Source of the DNA: Roseomonas aeriglobus
Lineage (GTDB): Bacteria; Pseudomonadota; Alphaproteobacteria; Sphingomonadales; Sphingomonadaceae
Length of the DNA: 64,000 nt
Assembly (NCBI GenBank): GCA_016937575.1
Contig: JAFHKN010000004.1
Location: forward strand, 52,577 to 116,576
Direction: 5' to 3'
The notes below the pieces were generated by a model. It saw only the letters and a list, made by a program, of their open reading frames with translations. It was not told the origin of the DNA and made no database searches. A program made the translations under genes and the position numbers. Positions 52,721 through 62,408 of this stretch are shown here, one piece after another; positions within the stretch are counted from its first letter, which is position 1; every line of letters begins with the position of its first letter.

Positions 52721-54814
52721 TTACGCAAGCGTCCGGACAGACGGCTCCCGGTCCCAGTAGCGCTTCTTCGCCGCCTCGACGAACATGGCGAGGTCGGTCA
52801 CGCCGTCGTCGAGTTCGACACCTGCCTTGTCGAGCAACGGCTTGGCTTCATCGTTGAACCCGATGGCCTTGAGGTGACCGAAGGCGTCCATGACCCACTG
52901 CACGGCCGCGCCTTCTTTTACCAATTTGGCACAGGCCTCCTTCGACAGGGTGACGGCGCAGGCATCGACTGTGACCGAAGGCTGACCGAACAACTGTGCG
53001 TCCGCAGCGATCGCGGTCCCATCGGACAGCGGCACCTTGCCGACCTTGGGCGCGATCGTCAGCGGCGTGCCGCCGGCGGCCTTCACGGCGTCCTTCACCG
53101 AATTCAGATCATCGGCATCGGTGCCGTCGGCAATCAGGATACCGACCGTGCGGCCCTCCAGCGTGTGCTTTTCCAATGGCCCGCGGATGATGCGGAGTGC
53201 CGGCGACGGATCCATGTCGAGCACCGGCGCGGCGGTCGGTGACGCCTTCGGCAGGTCCATCGCAAGGCCGTCAGCAACGCGCTGCGCCAGGTCCTCATCG
53301 ACGTTACGCAGGTTGGCCATCACCGCGATGCGGATATGCTCCAGGCTGACCTTCGACAGCTCGAACACCAGGGCGGACGCGATATGCGCCTGCTCGGCCG
53401 GGTCCATCGACCGGAAGAAGAGGCGCGCCTGGCTGTAGTGGTCGGCGAAGCTCTCCGGGCGGATGCGCAGCTTCTCGCCCTGCTCCTCCGAAGGGAAGGT
53501 CTTATAACCCTTGTTGGGGTCCTCGCGCGCACCGGCTTCCTCGCCGGCCTTGGCAAGGCTGTTCGGCTCGTAATTGGCGCGTCCCTTGGGGATCGCCATC
53601 TGCATGTGGCCGTCGCGCTGCTGGTTCAGGAACGGGCAGCCCGCCGCCTCGGCTCGGCCCTTGGCCGAGTTGATCGGGAGCTGGTGGAAATTGACCGAGC
53701 CCAGTCGCGACAACTGGGTGTCGGTATAGCTGAACAGCCGGCCCTGCAGCAGCGGGTCGTTGGAGAAGCCGATGCCGGGGACGACATGGCTCGGCACGAA
53801 CGCCGCCTGTTCGGTCTCGGCGAAAAAATTGTCGGGATAGCGGTCGAGCACCATTTTGCCGACGATGCGGACCGGTAGCACCTCCTCGGGGATGATCTTG
53901 GTCGCGTCGAGCACGTCATAGGGCTGGCTGTTCGCGAAATCCTCGTCGAACAGCTGTACGCCCAACTCCCAGGTCGGGAAGTCGCCGCGGTCGATGCTCT
54001 CGAACAGGTTGCGGCGCTGGAAGTCGGGATCGGCGCCGGCAATCTTCACCGTCTCGTCCCAGATCGTCGAGGCGAGGCCAGCCTTCGGCTTCCAGTGGAA
54101 TTTGACGAAGGTGCTCTTCCCTTCCTTGTTGATGAAGCGGAAGGTGTGGACGCCGAACCCTTCCATGTTGGCGAAGGTGCGAGGCAGCGTGCGGTCCGAC
54201 ATCGCCCACATGATCATGTGGGTGGACTCGGGCATCAGGCTGATGAAATCCCAGAAGGTATCGTGCGCGGTCGCCGCCTGCGGATATCCGCGATCGGCCT
54301 CCATCTTGGCGGCGTGCACGAGATCGGGGAACTTGATCGCGTCCTGAATGAAGAACACCGGGATGTTGTTGCCGACCAGGTCCCAGTTGCCCTCACGGGT
54401 ATAGAATTTGACCGCGAAACCACGCACGTCACGGGGCGTGTCGATTGAACCGGCACCGCCCGCGACGGTCGAGAAGCGGGTGAACACCTCGGTCCGCTGT
54501 CCCTTCTTCTGGAACAGGTCGGCGCAGGTGATGTCGGCGAGGCTTTCTGTACACTCGAAATAGCCGTGCGCGGCAGACCCGCGCGCATGAACGATACGCT
54601 CGGGGATGCGCTCATGGTCGAAGTGGTTGATCTTTTCGCGAAAAATCTCGTCTTCGAGAAGAACGGGACCACGCGCACCGGCCTTTAGCTGGTTCTGGTT
54701 ATCGGCGATCGGCGTGCCGTGATTGGTCGTCAGCACCCGATGATCTTCGTCAGTGGTCTGATGGGTTTCGCCGCCTGCGTAGCCTTGCTGCTGCGATTTG
54801 CGTTCTGATGCCAT
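52721..54814 (-). CDS. katE: Large-subunit catalase HPII type
   Basis: A 697-residue monofunctional haem catalase. The core has [17 protein letters not shown] (active-site His), [20 protein letters not shown], and the haem-ligand region [14 protein letters not shown]. The C-terminal about 150 residues ([40 protein letters not shown]) form the flavodoxin/GATase-like domain found only in the large-subunit clade. It destroys high peroxide in stationary or stress phase. The gene precedes a 77-residue membrane peptide and follows csbD on the same strand. Confidence 0.95.
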   Translation of the reverse strand: MASERKSQQQGYAGGETHQTTDEDHRVLTTNHGTPIADNQNQLKAGARGPVLLEDEIFREKINHFDHERIPERIVHARGSAAHGYFECTESLADITCADLFQKKGQRTEVFTRFSTVAGGAGSIDTPRDVRGFAVKFYTREGNWDLVGNNIPVFFIQDAIKFPDLVHAAKMEADRGYPQAATAHDTFWDFISLMPESTHMIMWAMSDRTLPRTFANMEGFGVHTFRFINKEGKSTFVKFHWKPKAGLASTIWDETVKIAGADPDFQRRNLFESIDRGDFPTWELGVQLFDEDFANSQPYDVLDATKIIPEEVLPVRIVGKMVLDRYPDNFFAETEQAAFVPSHVVPGIGFSNDPLLQGRLFSYTDTQLSRLGSVNFHQLPINSAKGRAEAAGCPFLNQQRDGHMQMAIPKGRANYEPNSLAKAGEEAGAREDPNKGYKTFPSEEQGEKLRIRPESFADHYSQARLFFRSMDPAEQAHIASALVFELSKVSLEHIRIAVMANLRNVDEDLAQRVADGLAMDLPKASPTAAPVLDMDPSPALRIIRGPLEKHTLEGRTVGILIADGTDADDLNSVKDAVKAAGGTPLTIAPKVGKVPLSDGTAIAADAQLFGQPSVTVDACAVTLSKEACAKLVKEGAAVQWVMDAFGHLKAIGFNDEAKPLLDKAGVELDDGVTDLAMFVEAAKKRYWDREPSVRTLA

Positions 54815-54887
54815 GCTCTAAGCCCCTTTGTCGTCACGCAGCCAGGCGTGCGCGGTGCGATGCCAATATGATTGCTCAACAGGCAAA

Positions 54888-54912
54888 GGGGGCGCCCATC
54901 AAAGGCACCCCC
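54888..54912 (-). terminator. Terminator hairpin after csbD
   Basis: Minus strand GGGGGTGCC and GGCGCCCCC form a stem with a 7-base loop, followed by TTTG. It separates csbD from the catalase promoter region. Confidence 0.6.
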
Positions 54913-54944
54913 TTCTCTGCTACGATCCGGTTGTCCGCGCCGGG

Positions 54945-55127
54945 TTAGATCTTGTCGCCGAGCGCACCCTTTATGCTGCCCTTGAGCTTCTGCCCCTTAC
55001 CCGTCGCCTGCTGCGCGGCGCCATCTGCCGCCATGTCGGGATTGTCGGTGCGAGTGCCGACTTCCTGCTTGGCATCACCGACCATGTCGTTGATCGCGCC
55101 CTTCACCTTGTCCACGAACTCGCCCAT
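54945..55127 (-). CDS. csbD: CsbD-family stress protein
   Basis: A 60-residue hydrophilic helical protein (MGEFVDKVKGAINDMVGDAK; GQKLKGSIKGALGDKI). AGGAGG at the right spacing supports ATG 55127; the long open frame to 55577 is a shadow of the + strand regulator. CsbD proteins are induced by general stress; their action is unknown. It is divergent from the response regulator and shares the gap with an EcfG-type promoter on the other strand. Confidence 0.85.
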   Translation of the reverse strand: MGEFVDKVKGAINDMVGDAKQEVGTRTDNPDMAADGAAQQATGKGQKLKGSIKGALGDKI

Positions 55128-55208
55128 CAGATGCCTCCTATGTTGACCGAACCTAAACGACCCGAATGACCATTGGCTCCCGTTATGCCCGGAAAAATGC
55201 ATAAGGCT

Positions 55209-55233
55209 GGAACGGTTGGCGGTTGAACCTGTT
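55209..55233 (+). promoter_or_regulatory. EcfG-type promoter for response regulator
   Basis: GGAAC (55209-55213), 16 bases, TGTT (55230-55233). One mismatch from the consensus CGTT. It would start transcription about 15 bases before the regulator's ATG. Confidence 0.55.
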
Positions 55234-55256
55234 CGGACGTTGACAGGGGAATGCCG

Positions 55257-55616
55257 ATGCACCGTTTGCTGATCGCCGAAGATATTCCGGCCATCGCCGC
55301 TTATATCGAGAACATCGCACACGACGTCGGCATCGACGCGATCAAGCTGGTCGATAGTATCGAAAGTGCCCGGGCGGCGATCACCTTCGCACCAGATGTT
55401 GCGGTCATCGATCTCAACCTCGCCGACGGCTTCACCGGTCCTCTCATCGCCGACGAGCTGCACCGACGGTGCGACACGCGAGTTGTCTATCTTACCGCCA
55501 ATCCGGACCTTCTGCCGGAAGCGCATCACATCAGCCACAAGGTCCTGCGAAAGCCGCTGATCGCACGGGAATTGCATGATGCCTTGCTCGGCACGTTCCC
55601 TGAGGTGGTCGCATGA
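55257..55616 (+). CDS. Single-domain response regulator
   Basis: A 119-residue receiver protein. ATG 55257 (MHRLLIAEDIPAI) is preferred, with AGGGGA at a fair distance; ATG 55251 would sit on that site. Acidic residues Glu8-Asp9, phosphoacceptor Asp52 in AVIDLNLADG, and the Lys in KVLRKPL are present. There is no output domain. The stop overlaps the AI-2E gene start by ATGA. The LOV kinase is one possible partner. Confidence 0.85.
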   Translation: MHRLLIAEDIPAIAAYIENIAHDVGIDAIKLVDSIESARAAITFAPDVAVIDLNLADGFTGPLIADELHRRCDTRVVYLTANPDLLPEAHHISHKVLRKPLIARELHDALLGTFPEVVA

Positions 55617-57550
55617 CGGAAGATCGAGAGATCATCAGACTTTCTGGCGATCAACCCGAAACAGGCAGCGCCCGCATCGCGGCGGCCAACGCGCAGGGTG
55701 TCGAAGGCTTGCTCGGTCTGGCGGTCGCGGTGGTCGTCGTCGCCGGACTGTTCTTCGCCAAGGATGTACTGATCCCGATCACACTCGCGATTCTGTTGTC
55801 CTTCGTACTGTCGCCGATCGTGAGCCTCCTCCGGCGGCTTAGATTGCCCAAGGCTCTCGCGGTGCTCACGACGGTCATTGCCGCCTTGGGAATGATCGGC
55901 GGACTCGGAACTTTGGTCGGGTTCCAGGCGGCGTCGCTCTCGGCTGACGCCCCGAAATATGCTCAGACGATCGAAGCGAAGATTGATGGCGTGAAGGTCT
56001 ATGCCGCCGAGAAAATGGCATTCCTGACAAAAACGCCTGCCCGCGCCACCCCCGCCGCTCCAACCCTGACTCCGGGCACCAGGGCCGCCGTTCCGGTCAG
56101 GGTTCTGGAAAACGAGCCATCGGTACTGGATACGGCCCTCGGCGTCCTGAAGCCCGTGCTGGCGCCGTTCGAGACGTTCGTCATCGTCCTGGTCGTCGCA
56201 ATCTTCATTCTGATGCAGAAGGAGGATCTGCGCGACCGGCTGATCCGATTGTTCGGGTCGTCCGATCTCCATCGCACGACGGTTGCGATGGACGATGCGG
56301 CCAGTCGTCTTGGCCGCTATTTTCTTTCCCAGCTCGCCGTGAACGCGAGCTTCGGCATCGTCGTGGGTCTCGGCCTGTGGTGGATCGGCCTGCCGGTTCC
56401 GGCGCTATGGGGGATCCTTGCCGGCATTCTGCGCTTCGTCCCCTATATCGGCTCATTGCTGGCCGCAGCGCTCCCGCTGGCCCTGGCAGCAGGCATCGAT
56501 CCAGGTTGGTCGATGGTGATCATGGTCGCCGCTTTGTTCGTCATCAGCGAGCCGATCATCGGCTACGGGATCGAACCGCTGCTATACGGGCATTCCACCG
56601 GCCTTTCGCCGCTGTCGGTAATCGTTGCGGCGGTGTTCTGGACCTGGATCTGGGGGCCGGTCGGACTTGTCCTGTCGATGCCGCTGACCCTGTGTCTCGT
56701 CGTACTTGGACGACACGTGCCGAGTCTCGAATTCATCGACGTCCTCTTGGGAGACAGGCCGGCGCTGACCCCCGTGGAGAGCTTCTATCAGCGTATGGTC
56801 GCTGGCGATCCTGACGAGGCTATCGAACAGGCTGAAACGCTCCTGAAGGAGCGATCGCTGACCGCCTATTACGATGAGGTCGCCCTTGGCGGCCTCAAAC
56901 TGGCGGCCGAGGATGCCCGACGCGGTCTCGTCGACCATCAAGCGGCCACCCGGATCGTCGCTGCGATGATCGATGTGGTGCACGAGCTGGATGGACAGGA
57001 CGAGACATCGGCGAGCAACATCGTCATCGATCGCGACAAGCCACTCAACCCCGTCGCATCCTCGACGATCGCACGCATTCCCGAGACAGCGCCGGTCGTC
57101 CTTCCGAACGCGCCCGAGACGTGGCGTGCGGACGGCACGATCAGCTGTATCGCCGGCAGGGGCATTCTCGACGATGCGGTGACGGCGATGCTCGAGCAGC
57201 TCCTTCAGAAGCGTCAATTCGGCGTGCGGCGTGTCCGCAATGCGGCCGTGGCGCGCGACGCGGTGGCTAAGCTCGACCTGTCAGGCTCGCGCCTCATCTG
57301 CCTCTCGTACCTCGAGATCGGCGGCAATCCGACCCATCTAAGATTGTTGATCCGGCGCCTCCGGCGCGCCGCGCCTGCCGCACGCATACTCGTCGGGCTC
57401 TGGCCCGAGGGGGAAAAAGCCCTGACCGACCGCGAGATCCAGCTTCTGATCGGAGCGGACGATTATGTCGCGAGCTTCGGGCAGGCGGTCGAGCAATGTC
57501 TGCGCATCGCTCACGATCAAGCCGGAGAGGAGGCTCGTGCCACCGCCTGA
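55613..57550 (+). CDS. AI-2E/PerM permease with extra C-terminal domain
   Basis: A 645-residue protein. Residues about 30-375 are an AI-2E-type permease: FFAKDVLIPITLAILLSFVL, then GILAGILRFVPYIGSLLAA and WGPVGLVLSMPLTLCLVVLG, with a Pro/Ala/Thr-rich loop in the middle. The last 250 residues are soluble: a helical part (VESFYQRMVAGDPDEAIEQA) and then an alpha/beta piece (ISCIAGRGILDDAVTAML; LICLSYLEIGG; ARILVGLWPEG) reminiscent of B12-binding or receiver-like folds. Typical family members end at about 360. It is coupled to the response regulator. Confidence 0.82.
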   Translation: MTEDREIIRLSGDQPETGSARIAAANAQGVEGLLGLAVAVVVVAGLFFAKDVLIPITLAILLSFVLSPIVSLLRRLRLPKALAVLTTVIAALGMIGGLGTLVGFQAASLSADAPKYAQTIEAKIDGVKVYAAEKMAFLTKTPARATPAAPTLTPGTRAAVPVRVLENEPSVLDTALGVLKPVLAPFETFVIVLVVAIFILMQKEDLRDRLIRLFGSSDLHRTTVAMDDAASRLGRYFLSQLAVNASFGIVVGLGLWWIGLPVPALWGILAGILRFVPYIGSLLAAALPLALAAGIDPGWSMVIMVAALFVISEPIIGYGIEPLLYGHSTGLSPLSVIVAAVFWTWIWGPVGLVLSMPLTLCLVVLGRHVPSLEFIDVLLGDRPALTPVESFYQRMVAGDPDEAIEQAETLLKERSLTAYYDEVALGGLKLAAEDARRGLVDHQAATRIVAAMIDVVHELDGQDETSASNIVIDRDKPLNPVASSTIARIPETAPVVLPNAPETWRADGTISCIAGRGILDDAVTAMLEQLLQKRQFGVRRVRNAAVARDAVAKLDLSGSRLICLSYLEIGGNPTHLRLLIRRLRRAAPAARILVGLWPEGEKALTDREIQLLIGADDYVASFGQAVEQCLRIAHDQAGEEARATA

Positions 57551-57555
57551 GGTGG

Positions 57556-57935
57556 CTAGCGTAGAGCGATAACGTCGGATTGAAGCGCCGTGGCGTACAG
57601 GGCTTCCGTCTCGCGCTGAACACGCTCGCGCAGGCGGGGAAGGATCGTTTCGGCTTCGGCACGAAACTGCGCAAGGTCGGCAACAATGGCCTCGCCGTTC
57701 CACTCGCCCAGAAACGTCCTCCAGTCGGCCTTCAGGATTTCCAGGGCAGGAAGGCAGTCTTCGAATGCTTGCTGCCACGGGGACGCCAGCGCCTTGCTCC
57801 GGAGATCTTCCAGTATGGTTGCTTCGATCGAAAGGTGCTCGCTGACCAGCGACGACAGTCCGAGCGCGACGAGCGGAATGATCCGGAAGCCGATGCCTTC
57901 GATGGCGAGGACATGGAGGCCGACGAACTGGCGTG
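57556..57935 (-). pseudogene. Hemerythrin-like domain, N-terminus missing
   Basis: The minus-strand frame gives PLVALGLSSLVSEHLSIEAT, ILKADWRTFLGEWN and AQFRAEAETILPRLRERVQRE, like the last three helices of a hemerythrin-type four-helix bundle. There is no in-frame ATG, GTG or TTG at a sensible place. Beyond about 57935 the frame turns into non-protein sequence. The first helix, with its metal-binding His, is lost. Confidence 0.45.
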
Positions 57936-58239
57936 AACGGATGCGGGGGGCGGTGATAATCGCCCCCCTTCCCCTCGACCGACCCGCCCAGCAGCAGCCC
58001 CATCGCCGGCGCGACAGCCATGCCCCGCATGGCCGTCGCGCCCGCTGCCCTTTCAGGCCCGCGGGCGCCGCCCGCCCAAAAGGGACGGGCGGCGCCGAGG
58101 CGACTTCACGACAACGTGAACGGGTGCGCGCCGGAATTACCGACAGCGCGTGCGAGGATCGGCTACACTGTCCTCGATCGGCAGCGGAAGGATGTAGCAG
58201 CTCCCCCGCAATCTCGCCGGTCGAAGGAGGTGACGCACA
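57936..58239. other. Noncoding stretch with GC-rich hairpin
   Basis: No credible gene was found in these 304 bases. At 58064-58096 GGCGCCGCCCG and CGGGCGGCGCC form an 11-bp stem, a possible terminator or element end. The region marks a break between the stress cluster and the decayed end of the window. Confidence 0.4.
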
Positions 58240-58323
58240 TTGACGATTTATGAGACAGCAATGGTCGTGATCGCGGGCTTTTCGCTCGTGGTCGCGATCG
58301 TAAAGTTGGGCCGCGACAAGTAG
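58240..58323 (+). CDS. 27-residue holin-like membrane peptide
   Basis: TTG 58240 stands behind AAGGAGGTGA, a near-perfect ribosome site. The peptide LTIYETAMVVIAGFSLVVAI... ends in KLGRDK: one hydrophobic helix with a basic tail. The pattern (TTG start, T-x-Y/F-E-x-x-M, short helix, Lys end) is that of the putative holin-like toxin family known mainly from Firmicutes, where such peptides act in type I toxin-antitoxin pairs. A hairpin follows at 58391-58420. Confidence 0.45.
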   Translation: MTIYETAMVVIAGFSLVVAIVKLGRDK

Positions 58324-58390
58324 CCTGACGGGGGGCGGGGGCCTAGCAGGGCTCTCGTCCCTTTTCCTTTCAGGATGGCCGGAAAAGTTT

Positions 58391-58420
58391 GAGCCCGCCG
58401 AGTAGCAGCTCGACGGGCTC
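58391..58420. other. Stem-loop downstream of holin-like peptide
   Basis: GAGCCCGCCGAG-TAGCAG-CTCGACGGGCTC: a 12-bp stem with one G-T pair. It may terminate the peptide transcript or an antisense RNA from the other strand. Confidence 0.5.
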
Positions 58421-58583
58421 AGGTAGGTTCCGCAATCGACAATCACGAAACAGCAGGACCTATATACGCCTCCCCGGCTTAACATCCAATACCCAGCCCG
58501 CGCGCCATCCTGAAAATCGCGCTGCGGATCTAGCTCACTAGAACCGCCGCGGGTGGACGTGCACCACCTGCGAAGGTGGGCCG

Positions 58584-59065
58584 ATGCTTCTCTTGATGAA
58601 GGCCGCTTGCCTGGAACGGCTGATGGAGCTGAACACGCTTGGTGCGGCTGATAGTCTGACCCGCTTCCTGGAGGCGCAGCTCGTCATCAACGCTGCCCAT
58701 CTCGACAGCATCTACGATGCGATCGGCCGCGCTACCACGGCGCAGGTCCGGCGCAACTTCGAGGCGATCTATGCCGCCGGCGTCGACGAATATTATCCCG
58801 GCGTGACCGGCGAGCTGATCGAGCAACTACATGTGGCGCTCGGCCCCCAGCTCCCCAGCATCGCCGCTCGTTCCGCAGGGGATTCCTACTGCTATCGCGC
58901 AGGATGGCCGGATATTACCGCCGTGCATGGGGAGCCGTTCTGTTCCGCGAGATCAAGACCACCGACAAGCTGCACCGCTCCCAGCTTGAGACGATCGGTA
59001 ACGTGCTGCTGCCCGAAGGGCTCACCGTCGACGTCCTGCAAATCGCCGCGCCTAAGGCGCGATAG
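58584..59065 (+). pseudogene. VRR-NUC-type nuclease-like gene, frameshifted
   Basis: The frame from ATG 58584 gives LERLMELNTLGAADSLTRFL, then RAGWPDITAVHG with the catalytic Asp. At GGGG 58929-58932 the frame breaks; the next frame continues AVLFREIKTTDKLHRSQLET with Glu-x-Lys and ends at 59065. One more G restores one protein of about 160 residues. VRR-NUC domains cut structured DNA and occur in mobile elements. Confidence 0.65.
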
Positions 59066-59328
59066 CATCGACAGCCGGCGCGGGCTCGCGGACGAGCTGC
59101 GCCAGCCAAGGGAACGCCAAGGGCGCCGCCCTTTCGTTCCCGAACGACAATCGACCGCCCGTGTAATCCGCCAAGCGCAGCACCCGGCGCCGAGGCACCG
59201 GCCGCGCTAGGCGGCTCGCCCGCGCCAGCGGTAGATTCTCGCTCCCCCTCCCCATCCCGTCCTCGCCGGACAGGCAGGGCCGTGAGGCCGAGCGGCCTTG
59301 CGGCCCATGCCAGAAGGAAGGATCAGCA

Positions 59329-59714
59329 ATGTATAGCCCCGAACACCTCGACACCATCCGTTGCCTCAACGACACGGCCCGGAGCCAGCCCGGCACCGCC
59401 TCCATCGCCAACGTCACACTTGGGTTTCAGTCTCTTCCCGACGCGGATCGCTTCGCGGCGCTGGCGGCAATCGTCAGCTTCTCGCGGTTCGACGGCGACA
59501 ATCATCCTTATGGGGAACACGATTTCGGTGCGGTCTATCAGCTCGGGACGGAGCGTGGACGCAGGAACGGCCGAGCGACCATAAGGCCATTGCCGAGACG
59601 GTTTTCTGGAAGGTGGATTGCTACGACAACACGCTTACCTATGACAGCGAAGCGCCGTGGGATGAGCAGCAGACCAAGCGCGTGCTAACGATCATGCTGG
59701 CAGGCGAGTATTGA
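59329..59714 (+). pseudogene. DUF3768-type gene, frameshifted
   Basis: From ATG 59329: [20 protein letters not shown] and [18 protein letters not shown]; the frame breaks at GGG 59545-59547. The other frame continues [31 protein letters not shown] and [13 protein letters not shown] to 59714. Adding one G rejoins them. DUF3768 genes are common plasmid cargo of unknown function. Confidence 0.7.
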
Positions 59715-59839
59715 TCCCGTCCCCTCCGACCCGCGTTCGGCGAGCGCGGATCAGGACGCGCTGACCGGCTCTAGCCACACGTGATTTGTTGAGGAATCGC
59801 CTTGGAAGGCGTAGGGTTTAGAGCAGAAAGGATGACGCG

Positions 59840-60096
59840 ATGGCCCAGATCGAACTTGAGACGCTGCGCGAGCGCATCCGCCAGATGGACTTCGAGCGCG
59901 GCAATACCGAACAAATCGCTCTTTGGCGCGAGGACGTGGCGGAGTCCCGCGCCAACCTCGCCATCGAGGACATGACGCCGACCATCGACGAGGACGCGAT
60001 GTTCGCGATGATGCTGGATGAGGGCGTTCCGCCCTCGCTCATGCCTCGATCATCCTCAGTCTCTATCAGCCCGGAACACGCCAGATCGCTGCCTGA
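59840..60096 (+). pseudogene. VbhA-like Fic antitoxin, frameshift near end
   Basis: An antitoxin of about 85 residues. MAQIELETLRERIRQMDFER is followed by VAESRANLAIEDMTPTIDED, like the helix by which VbhA blocks the Fic active site. The last 15 codons (IILSLYQPGTRQIAA) lie in the next frame after CGA at 60047-60049. Its stop overlaps the Fic gene start, the usual antitoxin-toxin order. Confidence 0.6.
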
Positions 60097-61379
60097 CCTT
60101 GGCAAGCGATCCTTACACGTATCCCGGCACCGAGACGCTTCGGAACCGGCTTGGAATCACTGGCGACAAGACGCTCACCGAGGCCGAGCGGAGACTGACG
60201 CAGGCGCGCGGCGCGGAGGCCGCGCGCCTGCCCTTTCCAGCGACGGCCGACGGCTATCGGGCGCTTCACAAGCACCTGTTCCAAGACCTCTACGATTGGG
60301 CGGGCCAGGACCGCACCGTCAACATCGCCAAGGTGGATCGAGCTCGCAGCCGTCCCTACCTCGCGCGCGAACTCGACAAGCGGTTTGCCGAGGTAGGAGC
60401 GCAGAGCGGCTTCCGGGGGCTTCCCCGAGAAGAGTTTTTCGATCGGCTCGGCAACCACATCAACGAAATCAACGCCATTCATCCCTTCCGTGAAGGGAAC
60501 GGGCGCACCATGCGCCACCATGCCGCCCCAGTTCGCCCGCGAAGCGGCCATCCGATCCGCATCGCCGCGATCGACAAGGACCGATGGATGGAGGCTTCCC
60601 GCCACGGTTTTCTGACCGGCGATCATCGCGGCATGGCCGCGGTCCTCTCCGCAGCGGCGATCAAGCGCGACCGCGCCGGAGGCGCGGATCGCCCCGCCGG
60701 GATCGCCATGCTCCCCAAGCGCGCCCCGCCCGAGGGCAACGCTATCGCGTGACGCTGACCAAGGCGCGCGAGGAATTGGAACGCTATCTGCCGGCCGCCC
60801 GCCAACAGGCGGCCGACCGGCTGCGCGGTTTGATAAAGGAGGGTGCCCCTCCCCCGCCATCGCCAACGCGCGCACCGAACTCGCCTATGTCCGCCACGTC
60901 AAGGGGCCGATCTACCAATCGCACCTTCTCACCTATCTAGGCGTCCGTCAGGTCGATGCCGTCGTAACGCCCCAGCAGACGCCGTTGGAGCGCGTGCGAG
61001 AGATCGGCGCGGCGCTCGGCGTCCAGATCAACAACCAGCAGCCGGCGCCGCTCCAGCGCGCCGTGCGGTCGCTGGAGCGGCCGATCCTGCCTCCCGGTCA
61101 CTCGCCGGGGCAGGAGCGCCTTGCCGAACTGTTCTTGAAGAGCACGCCGGAGAAGAACCAAGCCGATCCCCGCCTCGCGCCCGCCCAGGCGATCGTTGAC
61201 GCCGCTATCAAGACGGCCCGCGATCGGGGAGAGAGCGCGCGCATGATCGCGGCTATCGGCGAGTCGACGCGCCAGCTCGTCGCGGATGGATCAAGGCGGG
61301 CGGTATGTTGGACGGCGAGATCGGGCATACGGCGCCGGCGTCCGCGCCCGCGTCACGCGACAAGGATCGGAGCCGTTGA
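60093..61379 (+). pseudogene. Fic-domain toxin gene with several frameshifts
   Basis: Opens as DPYTYPGTETLRNRLGI and carries FHKHLF-type helices and the Fic core HPFREGNGRTMRHH (canonical HPFxEGNGR), which AMPylates target proteins. Apparent one-base errors occur at 60526-60529, 60546-60547, 60734-60736, 60851-60855 and 61288-61289; joined across them the protein is about 425 residues, ending near 61379. No ATG is seen; CTG 60093 or TTG 60099 would be the start. As written the longest product stops at 60752, after the Fic motif. Confidence 0.65.
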
Positions 61380-61392
61380 TGCATCGAAGCGT

Positions 61393-61434
61393 AAGAGGCA
61401 GATCTTGGGATACCCAGTCTGCCCACTGCCTCTT
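61393..61434. other. Nested hairpin after the Fic gene
   Basis: AAGAGGCAG (61393-61401) pairs with CTGCCTCTT (61426-61434); inside lies a smaller stem CTTGGGATACCCAG. It may be a terminator or an RNA processing site upstream of the 49-residue gene. Confidence 0.45.
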
Positions 61435-61463
61435 TGCACCATTTATATCTCACGGAGAAAAAG

Positions 61464-61613
61464 TTGAGAGACGAGACTGACGAGATGTTCTTCGCGCGCC
61501 GAGCGCAGGAAGAATTGGATAGGGCTGCTGCGGCAACGGATGCTGCTGTCAAGGCGATCCATCTCGACCTCGCCTCGCGCTATTCGGCAGAGCGCGAGCG
61601 GGCCGCACGGTGA
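61464..61613 (+). CDS. 49-residue hypothetical protein
   Basis: TTG 61464 follows CGGAGA. The product is charged and helical (MRDETDEMFFARRAQEELDR; LDLASRYSAERERAAR). It has no recognised family. Its stop overlaps GTG 61610 of a further small frame. Confidence 0.45.
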   Translation: MRDETDEMFFARRAQEELDRAAAATDAAVKAIHLDLASRYSAERERAAR

Positions 61614-61834
61614 GCGCTATGAGCCAAAATTTGCAGGGAACACCTAGCCAACTAATTCAACCTGTCGAGCGGTCGACGCTACAACCGTCTATCGAATTCG
61701 TCGAGCAGCTGACCGAGAACGAGCAGAACATCGTTCATCTTCGCGCTCTTGTGGTCCCGCTCCAGCGTGGTCCGCCAAGGACCGTATTACCTAAGCCCGT
61801 TCTCAGATCGACGGCTTACGGACGCGAGAGCGAC
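61610..61834 (+). other. Possible 5' fragment of a gene cut by the transposon
   Basis: GTG 61610 overlaps the previous stop (GTGA). The first about 55 codons look protein-like (SQNLQGTPSQLIQPVERSTL; SIEFVEQLTENEQNIVHLRA). From about 61780 the sequence becomes antisense to the resolvase. It may be the start of a regulator truncated by the transposon end, which was not located. Confidence 0.3.
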
Positions 61835-62408
61835 TCATCCTCTTCCGCTGATCGCATCCTGCACCGGCGCCGGAAAATGCCGGTAGAGCGTGGGGACCGA
61901 GACCCCGATCACCGGCGCCACTTCGGGACCGTCATTCCCCCCGCGAGCAGCTTGCGGGCCGCCGTGATCCGCTTGGGCGTCATCACCGTCTTTCGGCCGC
62001 CTACCCTGCCCTGGCGCTTCGCTACCATCAGGGCGGCCGTCGTGCGCTCGCGGATGAGATCGCGTTCCATTTCCGCCAGCGCGGCGAGGATGCGGAAGAC
62101 GAACTTGCCCGCGGCCCCCGATGTGTCGATCCCGTCGGTTATCGAGCGCAGGCCGATGTTGCGGGCTTCCAGCTCCGTCGCGAGATCGATTAGGCCTTGG
62201 AGGTCCGGCCAAGCCGATCCAGCTTCCAGATCACCAGCACGTCGCCGGCGCGGGCGTGCGACAGAGCTTCAGCCAGGCCGGCGCGGTTGGCCTTGGCTCC
62301 GCTCGCCTTGTCGGTGAAGGACCGCTCGCAGCCCGCCTCGCGCAGTGCGTCGAGCTGGGGCGTCAAATCCTGTTCGGGCGTCGATACCCGCGCGTAACCG
62401 ATCAGCAT
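61835..62408 (-). pseudogene. Serine resolvase of a Tn3/Tn402-like element, frameshifted
   Basis: From ATG 62408: MLIGYARVSTPEQDLTPQLD with catalytic Ser, then VIWKLDRLGRT. The frame breaks near 62193-62196; with one base added it continues GLIDLATELEARNIGLRSIT and FVFRILAALAEMERDLIRER. A second break near 61925-61927 precedes the end EVAPVIGVSVPTLYRHFPA (helix-turn-helix). Such enzymes resolve transposon cointegrates at res. Confidence 0.75.

Noticed and set aside
57556..58485. 309-codon minus-strand gene with hemerythrin-like end
   Set aside because: The first two thirds read as Arg/Pro/Ser-rich noise over a noncoding stretch; only the last 125 codons are protein-like.
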